Shown: one piece after another, positions 1 to 7,501 of the stretch
How the letters are laid out: each line of letters opens with the position of its first letter
Numbering within the stretch: position 1 is the stretch's first letter
Source of the DNA: a virus
IMG/VR virus record: IMGVR_UViG_3300023210_000108
Location: 1-35,730 of that record
Direction: 5' to 3' (one strand)
DNA: 35,730 nt
Made by a program: the position numbers and the translations under genes
Notes under the pieces: model-generated
Seen by the model: the letters and a program-made list of their open reading frames with translations, nothing else
Told to the model about the DNA's origin: nothing
The model's database searches: none

Positions 1-488
1 CTAACTATAAGATGCAAGGTTATATTACAACTGCGTTAACTAACTACTCTTATGGTCAAGATTTACTAGACAACAAATCACCATACTTAATTAATATAGA
101 TTCAGGTGGTACAACTTTAGGAAGTATTACTATAGCACCTAACGCTTTTTTTGAGATGGGTCAAGCACAAATAGTTCCTGAGAATTGTAGTGCAGTATCT
201 TTTAAAGGATGGGCGACAAGTACAGGTTCTAATGAGTTTAAAATAGCAATATGTAAACTAACTCCAGTTGCAGATAATACATCTAATAGAACTGCTGAGA
301 GAGTAAAAGAGATTGTTTTAACAGGACTTGCAAGTAACAATAAATTAATTGCTATAGATGAAACTACTTTTGCAGTAGCATCTGATGCAGATATATCAGC
401 AGGAGATATTATATTCCCAATGATAAAAGAAACATCAGGAGGTTCAGAGATATATATTAACTTAACTATTAAAACTACAACGTATTAA
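1..488 (+). CDS. Phage structural protein, 5'-truncated copy at window start
   Basis: This reading frame is already open at base 1 and ends with TAA at 486-488, so it is the C-terminal ~160 residues of a longer protein. The full-length version is at 35077-35730, whose last 160 residues match with only three substitutions (L/I, K/T, I/M) and one extra C-terminal lysine. The protein is Thr/Ser/Ala-rich with no catalytic motif, as in head-decoration, neck or appendage proteins. The next gene starts inside its stop codon (TAATG). The in-frame ATG at 12 is not a real start, because the full copy reads through it. Role unknown beyond a likely virion component. Confidence 0.8.
   Translation, partial: NYKMQGYITTALTNYSYGQDLLDNKSPYLINIDSGGTTLGSITIAPNAFFEMGQAQIVPENCSAVSFKGWATSTGSNEFKIAICKLTPVADNTSNRTAERVKEIVLTGLASNNKLIAIDETTFAVASDADISAGDIIFPMIKETSGGSEIYINLTIKTTTY
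1..488 (+). repeat. Imperfect terminal repeat, left copy
   Basis: Bases 1-488 align without gaps to 35240-35727 with 14 mismatches (about 97% identity). Both copies keep the ATG of the next gene at the same offset, so they look like one locus seen twice at the ends of a circular or terminally redundant assembly. The mismatches show the two reads of the locus are not the same molecule, or that the gene is really duplicated. Confidence 0.85.
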
Positions 489-721
489 TGACTACTAAAG
501 AGGAAATAGTTTCAATGAAAAAAGATATAAACTCTATAAACGAAAAGATGAACAGTATAGATGAAAAACTAGATATGCTAACAGAAAGATTGTTAAATCC
601 AGATGATGGGGTGACTGCTAGGGTAAATAGAAATACATCTATGAGAAAGATATTAGTAAAAGCAATGTGGGTTATATATACTATAACTTTAGGTGCTATA
701 CTAAAAATATTTACAGATTAA
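488..721 (+). CDS. Small coiled-coil protein with C-terminal membrane anchor (XhlA-like)
   Basis: A 77-residue protein. Residues 1-40 form a heptad-like Lys/Glu/Ile/Met pattern typical of a short coiled coil. A link with a DDGVTARVNRNT segment leads to a single hydrophobic span at about 57-74. A coiled coil followed by a C-terminal membrane helix resembles the XhlA/haemolysin family found beside phage lysis genes, but that match is by architecture only. It starts at the TAATG overlap with the gene upstream, which suggests translational coupling. It could help lysis or anchor an appendage component. Confidence 0.7.
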   Translation: MTTKEEIVSMKKDINSINEKMNSIDEKLDMLTERLLNPDDGVTARVNRNTSMRKILVKAMWVIYTITLGAILKIFTD

Positions 722-745
722 TAATAATATAAAAAACAAATAAAA

Positions 746-1033
746 ATGAGTACATTCGATACAGACAATACATTACTAATGGAGATGCTTGGTAAGAATT
801 ATGGTACAGAAGTTTTTACTACTGCTGCGCAAACAGGTAAAGACTGGTATTGCATATTTTTTCCAGTTGAATCAGTGATTTCTACAATAGCAGGTGACCC
901 TACTAATATTACTGCTTTAAATGGTCAAACTATGAATGCTGGAACAACATTATTTTTCCGTACAACTGCTATCACTTTAACGAGTGGTATTGGCATAGGG
1001 TACAGAGAGAGTGATGGTGATACAAGTTCATAA
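746..1033 (+). CDS. Small hypothetical virion-associated protein
   Basis: A 95-residue protein rich in Thr, Gly and Ile, without a recognised domain, signal peptide or catalytic motif. The composition matches the structural genes around it. It follows an A-rich leader after the coiled-coil gene, and its TAA overlaps the ATG of the next short gene. Its place directly before the large fibre genes suggests a tail-appendage or adaptor subunit (inference). Function not recognised. Confidence 0.65.
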   Translation: MSTFDTDNTLLMEMLGKNYGTEVFTTAAQTGKDWYCIFFPVESVISTIAGDPTNITALNGQTMNAGTTLFFRTTAITLTSGIGIGYRESDGDTSS

Positions 1034-1200
1034 TGAAATTATCTCTAGGCATATCATTACCAACAAGTAACAAGGGTGGATTAACCCCTGTACAAAAGCA
1101 GGTTAGCGACTTTAAAGCAAGAGTTATTGCTGATGGTGGAGTATTTGAGGCTAAGGCTTGTTTAGAAGCACAATTAACAACTTTAAATAATATAGAATGA
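1033..1200 (+). CDS. Short protein preceding the fibre gene
   Basis: A 55-residue reading frame locked between its neighbours: its ATG overlaps the upstream stop (TAATG at 1031-1035) and its TGA overlaps the downstream start (ATGA at 1197-1200). The sequence includes LTPVQKQVSDFKARVIADGG and then a Glu/Ala/Cys-containing helix. Short segments of this kind often sit at or before the N-terminus of marine phage fibre proteins (recollection, not checked). The tight overlaps on both sides argue for a real, translationally coupled gene. It may be a detached N-terminal adaptor of the fibre encoded next. Confidence 0.65.
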   Translation: MKLSLGISLPTSNKGGLTPVQKQVSDFKARVIADGGVFEAKACLEAQLTTLNNIE

Positions 1201-3098
1201 GTTTATTAGATGATGTTAGTATAGTAGTAACTCCTAACGGATATAAGGCAGGAGAATTGTATGCAGTAGTGCCTGTACCTACTGAGGGTTCTGAAATGCT
1301 ATCACAACCTGTTGATTTACAAACTGATTTTACAGCAGTTAATGGTGCTTCTATTGTAGATGCAAATACTTTTACTACTACGGGAGGTTCTGTTGAAGGT
1401 TTAACAAAAGCAGCAATATTAACAGTAGGCACACAATATAAATTAATTATAGAAGGAACTACTACAAGTTCAGGTTTTTCTTTGGGTAATACAACAGCAG
1501 GTGGAAATGAGTATGGTAGTGGTTTTGGTACACATTATTTTACTGCTTCAGGTAATAATACTTTATGGTTAAGACAATCAACAGCAGGAACTACTGATAT
1601 AACAAGTTTTAGTATAAAAGAATACACATCAGCAGATATGGATGTTACTAGAGCAACTGCTGCTACAAGAGTAGATGAGAATGGTTTAGTAAATTATGCT
1701 GAGATTGTTACAGGTTCAGATATAGTTACAGATGGAGATTTTCCTGATGGCTCAACTGCTTGGTCTTTAAATGGATGGACTATAAGTGGTAATACTGCTA
1801 ATGGAAATGGGCTTACAGCAAATTTGATACAAAGTATTTCAGGTTCTGCAAATAAAAATTTTTCACTAACCTTTACTATATCTAATTACATTTCAGGTAG
1901 AGTTATTCCTGCTTTTGTTGGAAATTCTTCGGATAGTTTAGAATATAGTTCTAATGGTACATTTACAGAAGTGATAAGTTCAGGTTCTGATATAAGGTTT
2001 GTTTTTTATGGTTCAAGTTTTAGTGGTTCTATATCTAACGTATCACTAAAAGAAGTTACAAGAGATAACGTACCTCGTATAGACTACACAGGAGGAGGTT
2101 GTCCGCATATATTAGCAGAGCCACAGAGGACTAATCTTATAACTTATAGTGAGGATTTTAGTCAGAGTTATTGGACTAAACAATCAGGTGTAACTCCTAC
2201 CTATAACACAACAGAAACTTTAAGTCCTGATGGAACTTATAATGCAACTAAATTTATTGGAAATGGCTCATCAGGTGTTTTAAAAGGGGGAATATCTGTA
2301 ACAGGAGTAATAGCAAGGTCAGTGTATTTAAAAAGTATTACAGGAACTGTAAATGTTGTTTTAAAAGACCCTAACTTAACAGTAACTCAAAAAACTTTAA
2401 CAGTAACGGAGGAATGGCAAAGGTTTGAATTGATTGAAAGTAATGGTACTTCTACACAAGGAATTTGGATAGATGATATACCTGTAAGTGGTATTTATAT
2501 TTGGGGCGCACAATTAGAAGAAGGTTCTTACGCAACGAGTTACATTCCAACATCAGGAAGTACAGTTACAAGAAACCAAGACATCTTCACAAGAGATGGT
2601 ATAGGTAGTTTGATTAATAGTACAGAGGGGGTTTTGTTTGTTGAGATGGCTGCTTTGGCTGATGACTTGACTTACAGAGAGATTTCTTTATCTGATGGAA
2701 CAAGTACAAATAGAATAGAAATAAGATACACAACCAACTCTAACAGAATACAGGTATTAATAAGGAATGGTAGTTACCTTGCCTTGCAGTATGATGTATC
2801 AAGTATTGTTGATTTCAATAAGGTTGCTTTTAAATGGAAAACAGGAGATTTTGCCTTATGGGTAAATGGGGTTGAAAGAGCAACTGACTCCACAACATTT
2901 GTAACTTCAGGATTAAATAGACTTGCTTTTGACCAAAGTCCATCAGGAAATGAGTTTTTCGGCAAAGTAAAACAACTACAAGTATATAACACAGCACTAA
3001 CAGATGAGCAACTATTACAACTAACAGGTACATCAGGAACTGATTTTTATGAATCTTATGCAGAGATGGCTAGTGCATTAACATACACAATACAATAA
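1197..3098 (+). CDS. Tail fibre/appendage protein with lectin-like C-terminal domain
   Basis: A 633-residue beta-rich protein. Residues ~150-300 hold a carbohydrate-binding-like segment ending near NVPRIDYTGGG. Residues ~305-460 hold a second jelly-roll-like region starting near EPQRTNLITYSEDF and ending with YIWGAQLEEGSYATSYIPTS. Residues ~470-620 resemble a concanavalin A-like/LamG sandwich closing with FFGKVKQLQVYNTALTDEQL. This arrangement is common in phage fibres that bind surface glycans. The following gene encodes a clear paralogue. It starts at ATGA and ends at TAATG, so it is coupled on both sides. Receptor binding is inferred; no hydrolase motif is visible. Confidence 0.8.
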   Translation: MSLLDDVSIVVTPNGYKAGELYAVVPVPTEGSEMLSQPVDLQTDFTAVNGASIVDANTFTTTGGSVEGLTKAAILTVGTQYKLIIEGTTTSSGFSLGNTTAGGNEYGSGFGTHYFTASGNNTLWLRQSTAGTTDITSFSIKEYTSADMDVTRATAATRVDENGLVNYAEIVTGSDIVTDGDFPDGSTAWSLNGWTISGNTANGNGLTANLIQSISGSANKNFSLTFTISNYISGRVIPAFVGNSSDSLEYSSNGTFTEVISSGSDIRFVFYGSSFSGSISNVSLKEVTRDNVPRIDYTGGGCPHILAEPQRTNLITYSEDFSQSYWTKQSGVTPTYNTTETLSPDGTYNATKFIGNGSSGVLKGGISVTGVIARSVYLKSITGTVNVVLKDPNLTVTQKTLTVTEEWQRFELIESNGTSTQGIWIDDIPVSGIYIWGAQLEEGSYATSYIPTSGSTVTRNQDIFTRDGIGSLINSTEGVLFVEMAALADDLTYREISLSDGTSTNRIEIRYTTNSNRIQVLIRNGSYLALQYDVSSIVDFNKVAFKWKTGDFALWVNGVERATDSTTFVTSGLNRLAFDQSPSGNEFFGKVKQLQVYNTALTDEQLLQLTGTSGTDFYESYAEMASALTYTIQ

Positions 3099-4747
3099 TG
3101 GCGAATCCAAGTTTACAGATAGGAAATGATAATTGGGCAATAAAAGAAGATAATCTATTAGGTTATAGTACAGCAGGTACAAGATTTGTACCTCAGCCAA
3201 TAACAATGACTAGAGCAACATTAGGTACTAGAGTTAATCCTAGTGGCTTAGTAGAAAATGTACAAATTGTTTCAGATACAGAATTAATTACAAATGGAGA
3301 TTTTGCAACTGATAGTGATTGGAGTAAAGGAACAGGATGGACTATATCAGGTGGAACTGCAAATTGTGATGGCTCACAAACAGGTACATCAAATCTAAAT
3401 AATAGTGTTTCTAATGGATTAGTTAATAATGTAAGTTATGTAGTAAAATATACAATATCTAATTATAGTGCAGGTTCTATTAGAATTAAATTAGGGAATA
3501 CAGGATATGGTGATTACAATTCAGCAAATGGAACTTATACAGCAACTTTAACTGCTTTAGTATCAACTTTTCCATATGCACAATTTAATGCAGATTCTTC
3601 ATTTGTAGGAAGTATAGACAATGTATCAGTAAAAGAAGCAACAATAGATAACTTACCAAGAGTAGATTATACAGATGGTACTTCTAGTTTATTAGTAGAG
3701 CCACAGAGAAAAAATGAAATAACTTATTCAGAAGATTTTGAAAAAAGTGGGTGGGGAATTTATAATTCTACATTAGAGACAGACGCAGTTATAAGTCCTA
3801 ACGGGATTTTAAATGCAACAAAATTAATCGGAACAAATGATGTAACTGCACACACTTTATATACAAATGCTTATACAGTTGTTGCAAGTGTTGATTATAC
3901 GCATTCTGTATTTATAAAAAAATCACAGAGCAAATACGTGCAATTATACACGGGTAGTGGGTTTGGAAATTATTATGCAAACTTTAATTTAGAAGATGGA
4001 ATTGTAGAAACATTTACAACATTAGATGCTAACATAGAAAACATAGGAGATGGTTGGTATAAGTGTTCAACAAAAGCAAATTCATCAACTACAACAGCAC
4101 AATCAACAGTTGCTTTAATAGACACGGCTACAAGTGGTAGAGGATATGCTTTTAATGCTGAAGATGAAAGTGTTTATATTTGGGGTGCACAAATAGAAGA
4201 AGGTTCTTACCCAACTTCTTATATAAAAACATCAGGTTCAACAGTAACTAGAAATCAAGAAACATATACAAAGACAGGAATTAGTGATAAGATAGGACAA
4301 ACAGAAGGAACATTCTTTATAGAATTATCTAAACCTGTACTCGAACCTGATAGTTACTATTTAATAAGTTTAAATAATGCTGCTTCTAATTCTGATGATA
4401 ATAGTGTAGCGATTGGTTTTGAAAATAGTAATGATTTTTTTCTTAGAGTTCAATCAAATGGTACTGACGTTTTTTACAGCAATAATTTTGATGCTTTAAA
4501 TGTAAATACTTTTTACAAAATAGCAGTATCATATAAAAGTGGTCAGAGTTTAATTTATATAGATGGTAGTCCTATTACTCCAAATGGAGGGAATCTTTCG
4601 AATGCTTTTGCTTTTACTGCAACTTTAGATAATTTATCTTTTGATTTTAATGGCAACAATGGCTTACCTTTTTTCGGAAAAGTAAAACAACTACAAGTAT
4701 TTAAAACAGCATTAACAGGCTCAGAATTAGCAACATTAACAACATAA
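3098..4747 (+). CDS. Second tail fibre/appendage protein, paralogue of the upstream gene
   Basis: A 549-residue protein with the same order of parts as its upstream neighbour: an ATRVNPSGLVE-type segment, VSVKEATIDNLPRVDYTDG, EPQRKNEITYSEDF, YIWGAQIEEGSYPTSYIKTS, and a LamG-like C-terminus ending FFGKVKQLQVFKTALTGSEL. DNA conservation is strongest at the 3' end: 20 bases, AAAGTAAAACAACTACAAGT, are shared exactly. The N-terminal half is more diverged. Tandem duplication followed by divergence is likely. It may be a second receptor-binding protein or a mixed-trimer partner (inference). Confidence 0.8.
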   Translation: MANPSLQIGNDNWAIKEDNLLGYSTAGTRFVPQPITMTRATLGTRVNPSGLVENVQIVSDTELITNGDFATDSDWSKGTGWTISGGTANCDGSQTGTSNLNNSVSNGLVNNVSYVVKYTISNYSAGSIRIKLGNTGYGDYNSANGTYTATLTALVSTFPYAQFNADSSFVGSIDNVSVKEATIDNLPRVDYTDGTSSLLVEPQRKNEITYSEDFEKSGWGIYNSTLETDAVISPNGILNATKLIGTNDVTAHTLYTNAYTVVASVDYTHSVFIKKSQSKYVQLYTGSGFGNYYANFNLEDGIVETFTTLDANIENIGDGWYKCSTKANSSTTTAQSTVALIDTATSGRGYAFNAEDESVYIWGAQIEEGSYPTSYIKTSGSTVTRNQETYTKTGISDKIGQTEGTFFIELSKPVLEPDSYYLISLNNAASNSDDNSVAIGFENSNDFFLRVQSNGTDVFYSNNFDALNVNTFYKIAVSYKSGQSLIYIDGSPITPNGGNLSNAFAFTATLDNLSFDFNGNNGLPFFGKVKQLQVFKTALTGSELATLTT

Positions 4748-4751
4748 TAAA

Positions 4752-5114
4752 ATGAACATATACAAATTACAATACACAGACAGAGCGCAAGGAGATGCAG
4801 ATTTACTTGCTAAAGGTACTTATGAAGTAGTAACTGAAGAAGGAGTAAGTCAAGACCTTTACATTAATGGTACTCAAGCAATAGTTTACATAGGTAAAAT
4901 AGTAGAGATACCAGGAACGTATGATCCTGATGGACACGAAATAACACCACCTGTATATTATCCTGGAGTATTCTATGACTTAATGACTACTGAAGAATAT
5001 GACTTTGGAATTAACGAGATATTCCCAACAGATTGCGTACATTCGTTTTTAGGTTATGCAAAAAATGCAGATGGTATTGATGTTAATCCTGATGAATCTG
5101 TTTCAGTAGAATAA
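4752..5114 (+). CDS. Hypothetical protein downstream of the fibres
   Basis: A 120-residue acidic protein without a recognised domain. It has alternating hydrophobic strands and a Pro/Tyr-rich middle (IPGTYDPDG, ITPPVYYPGVFYD). It lies four bases after the second fibre gene and one base before the endolysin. Such genes are often fibre chaperones or small tail proteins, but nothing in the sequence proves that. Confidence 0.6.
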   Translation: MNIYKLQYTDRAQGDADLLAKGTYEVVTEEGVSQDLYINGTQAIVYIGKIVEIPGTYDPDGHEITPPVYYPGVFYDLMTTEEYDFGINEIFPTDCVHSFLGYAKNADGIDVNPDESVSVE

Positions 5115-5115
5115 A

Positions 5116-5469
5116 ATGATTAAGCATTTTAGTAAAAATGAGTTTACTTGCAAGTGTGGATGTGATGAAACATTTATAAGTGATGAGTTGTTAGAGATGC
5201 TTGATAAGGCTAGAGAATTTGCAGGTATACCATTTGCTATCAATAGTGGGTATAGATGTGAGAACCATACAGAGAGCAAAAAGAACCCAACCTCTGCACA
5301 TATAAAAGGATTGGCAGCAGATATAAGATGTTCAGATGGTGTTACTAGAGCAAGAATGATGGATGCTTTAGTGTATGTAGGTTTTGAAAGGTTTGGATTG
5401 CATAAGTCTTTTATCCATGTGGATATTGACAATAAAGAAAAACCAAGTCCAGCGATTTGGTTGTATTAA
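5116..5469 (+). CDS. Peptidase M15 endolysin
   Basis: A 117-residue single-domain protein matching the Peptidase_M15_3 family, zinc peptidases that cut peptide cross-links in peptidoglycan. The Cys-rich start (C12, C14, C16) is typical of phage members. Zinc-ligand and catalytic residues are visible as H62 in SAHIKG, D69 in AADI and H101 with D103 in FIHVDID. INSGYRC at 42-48 is the usual conserved strand. No signal peptide, so it should need a holin to reach the wall; two holin-like genes follow. The exact bond cut cannot be read from the sequence. Confidence 0.9.
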   Translation: MIKHFSKNEFTCKCGCDETFISDELLEMLDKAREFAGIPFAINSGYRCENHTESKKNPTSAHIKGLAADIRCSDGVTRARMMDALVYVGFERFGLHKSFIHVDIDNKEKPSPAIWLY

Positions 5470-5500
5470 AAAGAGTATTAATTAATTAAATATATATATT

Positions 5501-5662
5501 ATGGATTTTATTTCACAAAATTGGTTAGAGTTATTAGTAGGACTAATGGCTTTTTTAAAAGTAGTAACTAACTTAACTCCAACAGAAAAAGACAACAAAA
5601 TATTTGGATGGTTAGATTCAGTTATAGATGCTGTTATTCCTAACTACAAAAAGAAAAAATAA
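5501..5662 (+). CDS. Short holin-like membrane protein
   Basis: A 53-residue frame beginning with ATG after a TA-rich leader and ending at TAATG shared with the next gene. One hydrophobic segment spans residues ~8-26 (WLELLVGLMAFLKVVTNL), followed by an amphipathic stretch and a basic tail NYKKKK. Size, single span, charged tail and position after the endolysin fit small phage holins or spanin-like helpers. There is no sequence-specific proof of pore formation. Confidence 0.7.
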   Translation: MDFISQNWLELLVGLMAFLKVVTNLTPTEKDNKIFGWLDSVIDAVIPNYKKKK

Positions 5663-5940
5663 TGATACAGAAATTTATAGGGTCAATGCTAGTTAAAGGG
5701 GGCATAAAACCAATAACAGAATTACTTAAAGCAGTTAAAGAACTTTTTGCAGATTCTAAAGGTAAGTGGAGTAGCAAAAGAACAATAAGTGGTGTAATTG
5801 TTTTGGCTGCAAGTTTATACATAGAGAAGAATGGTATTGACACTAATGCTTTAATCTTGACTGGACTAGGCGTACTACCTCTATGTTTCTCTGTATTTGA
5901 AAAAAAGCAATGCGATTGTAATTGTGGTTTAAAAAAATAA
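5662..5940 (+). CDS. Holin-like protein with Cys-rich tail
   Basis: A 92-residue protein with two likely membrane segments, residues ~42-57 (TISGVIVLAASLYIEK) and ~63-80 (ALILTGLGVLPLCFSVF), then a C-terminal cluster CDCNCG. The N-terminal third is amphipathic and basic. Two membrane hairpins beside an M15 endolysin fit a holin. The Cys cluster is unusual for a holin and could bind metal or form disulfides. It is coupled to the preceding small membrane protein and is the last gene before a promoter/terminator pair. Confidence 0.7.
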   Translation: MIQKFIGSMLVKGGIKPITELLKAVKELFADSKGKWSSKRTISGVIVLAASLYIEKNGIDTNALILTGLGVLPLCFSVFEKKQCDCNCGLKK

Positions 5941-5941
5941 T

Positions 5942-5949
5942 TATATTTG
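5942..5949 (+). promoter_or_regulatory. Bacteroidota-type promoter
   Basis: TATATTTG fits the TAnnTTTG -7 element, with TTG at 5922-5924 seventeen bases upstream. It lies directly after the last lysis gene. Transcription would start near 5954, about 50 bases before a strong terminator, so it either makes a small RNA or drives the phosphoesterase gene through an attenuator. Confidence 0.6.
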
Positions 5950-5953
5950 CATT

Positions 5954-6033
5954 AACGAGCAGGGTTGTGCCTGTTTTAGTTTTCATTGTTTATAGTTTTC
6001 AAGAGTGGGGTGTTAACAAACATCTCACTTTTG
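5954..6033 (+). ncRNA. Candidate small RNA or attenuated leader
   Basis: The stretch between the promoter at 5942 and the terminator at 6004-6032 has no reading frame of note. It contains a 5-bp hairpin (GCAGG/CCTGT around 5960-5974) followed by T-rich DNA, then the strong terminator hairpin. A transcript of about 80 nucleotides with its own promoter and terminator would result. The alternative is an untranslated leader of the downstream gene. Confidence 0.35.
6004..6032 (+). terminator. Rho-independent terminator after the lysis genes
   Basis: An 11-bp stem pairs 6004-6014 with 6019-6029 across the loop AACA, including two G-U pairs. It is followed at once by TTTT, then G and another T-run. 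The stem can be extended by two weaker pairs. It would end the late structural and lysis transcript. Confidence 0.75.
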
Positions 6034-6087
6034 ATTTTTAAAAGCATTATTTTCGTTATAATTGCATAACAACTAACACATAACAAC

Positions 6088-7179
6088 ATGAAGAAATATG
6101 GGAAGCGACTTAGACTATCTCAAGAAGAAGTTGAAATGGTTTACGAAAACAGAGCAGAAAGTACAACAAATCTTAATGGTAATACTGCGTTAGATATTCA
6201 TCTCTCAGAGAGGGGAATACTTAAGAAAGATGTAGTATCTGTTAAGCATTGGCAGTCAGCAAGTGGTGAGTATAGATTTAGTGTAGTAACTAAAGAAGAT
6301 GCAACTGCTGATACAAATGATATGCTAGAAAAGATTAGTGGGTTTATAGAAAATCATTCTCCTCACTATCCTTCAGTAAAAAGAAAAAACAAAAATCAAA
6401 ATCATCTATTAGTTGTCAATCCTGCCGATATACATATTGGTAAATATGCTAATGGTGCTGAAACTGGTGATGAATATGATGTTGAAACTGCTTGTATGAG
6501 AGTTTTAGAGGGCTTAGAAGGACTTATAGTTAAGTCAGAAGGCTTTGCTATAGAAAAGATATTATTCTGCATAGGAAACGATGTTTTACATATCGATAAT
6601 GTTTACAATCAAACTACTGCAGGTACGATTCAAGACACAGATGGCAAGTGGTGGGAACATTTTGAGGTTGCATTAGCGTTATATGTTAAGTGTGTAGAAA
6701 TATTAAGAGAGATTGCACCAGTAGACATTATACATTGTATGAGTAATCACGATTATCAAAGTGGATTTCATTTAGCACACGCATTAAAGTCTTGGTTTAG
6801 AAATGATGCTGAGATAACTTTTGATATTAGTGTAGCACATAGAAAGTATTATAAGTATGGTAGTAATCTAATAGGGTTAGAGCATGGTGATGGTGCTAAG
6901 ATGGATAACTTACCTTTAATGATGGCACAAGAGAAACCTTTACTCTGGTCTGAAACTAAGTTTAGGTACTGGTATTTACATCATTTACATCACAAAGTAA
7001 AACACAAGTGGAGAGATGCTAAAGACTTTATAGGAGTTACTGTAGAGTATATGCGTTCACCTTCAGGTACAGATAGTTGGCACTCAAGAAAAGGATATGT
7101 TGGAGTTCCTAAAGCAGTAGAAGGTTTTATACACGAAAAAGAGAGTGGTCAAGTAGCAAGATTAGTACATTATTTCTAA
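6088..7179 (+). CDS. Metallophosphoesterase (calcineurin-like)
   Basis: A 363-residue protein. The metal-binding motifs of the calcineurin-like phosphoesterase fold are visible in order: DIHIGK at 114-119, GND at 163-165, SNHD at 219-222, GLEHGDG at 263-269 and a His cluster HHLHH at 298-302. The ~105 residues before the catalytic domain look like a separate module, with an HTH-like start (LSQEEVEMVYENR). Phage members of this family are often annotated as DNA-repair exonucleases of the SbcD/Mre11 kind, but the substrate here is unknown. It follows its own leader with ATAACAAC motifs. Confidence 0.85.
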   Translation: MKKYGKRLRLSQEEVEMVYENRAESTTNLNGNTALDIHLSERGILKKDVVSVKHWQSASGEYRFSVVTKEDATADTNDMLEKISGFIENHSPHYPSVKRKNKNQNHLLVVNPADIHIGKYANGAETGDEYDVETACMRVLEGLEGLIVKSEGFAIEKILFCIGNDVLHIDNVYNQTTAGTIQDTDGKWWEHFEVALALYVKCVEILREIAPVDIIHCMSNHDYQSGFHLAHALKSWFRNDAEITFDISVAHRKYYKYGSNLIGLEHGDGAKMDNLPLMMAQEKPLLWSETKFRYWYLHHLHHKVKHKWRDAKDFIGVTVEYMRSPSGTDSWHSRKGYVGVPKAVEGFIHEKESGQVARLVHYF

Positions 7180-7282
7180 TGGTAATCATCTGGCCTTCAT
7201 AATTTAATTACAATTTACATCTAGTAGATAAACATTTTTATAAAAATTGTTAAAAAAGGTATTGTTATTGATTCCAATTTTA

Positions 7283-7290
7283 TATATTTG
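7283..7290 (+). promoter_or_regulatory. Bacteroidota-type early promoter
   Basis: TATATTTG matches TAnnTTTG, with TTG at 7262-7264 eighteen bases upstream. Transcription would start near 7295, about 25 bases before the ATG at 7320. It heads the run of small early and replication genes up to about 11107. The intergenic stretch 7180-7319 shows nothing else that I can assign. Confidence 0.65.
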
Positions 7291-7319
7291 CCTTGAATTT
7301 AATAACTAAACTATAACAA

Positions 7320-7490
7320 ATGGAAGAAAATATAATTAAAAGATTAAAACTAACTAATCAAGAAGTTCTTAATGTAGTTAGTGAATGGTATCTAAATGGA
7401 ATGTATCCAGATATATTACAGGATGAAGATGGCAACGAGTTATGTCATATAACACAAGACTTATGGGATGAAATCGAATATAAAAACTAA
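7320..7490 (+). CDS. Small acidic early protein
   Basis: A 56-residue protein starting with ATG at 7320 directly after the promoter-proximal leader ACTATAACAA. It is acidic with Tyr and Trp residues (VSEWYLNGMYPDILQDEDGN) and has no recognised domain. It is the first gene of the early transcript. The next gene begins 11 bases later behind a nearly identical leader (AACTAAACTATAACA in both), which supports both starts. Confidence 0.65.
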   Translation: MEENIIKRLKLTNQEVLNVVSEWYLNGMYPDILQDEDGNELCHITQDLWDEIEYKN

Positions 7491-7501
7491 ACTATAACAC
7501 A

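Noticed and set aside
12-488. Complete gene starting at the ATG at 12
   Set aside because: The full-length copy at 35077 reads through this Met as an internal residue, so the left copy is only a truncated end.
1151-1432. A minus-strand frame of 93 codons over the fibre start
   Set aside because: It overlaps well-supported coupled genes, has no family pattern, and no minus-strand promoter is present. The same holds for the other minus-strand frames.
1197-4747. Diversity-generating retroelement with fibre variable regions
   Set aside because: No reverse transcriptase is encoded, and the differences between the paralogues are not restricted to A-to-N changes at one end.
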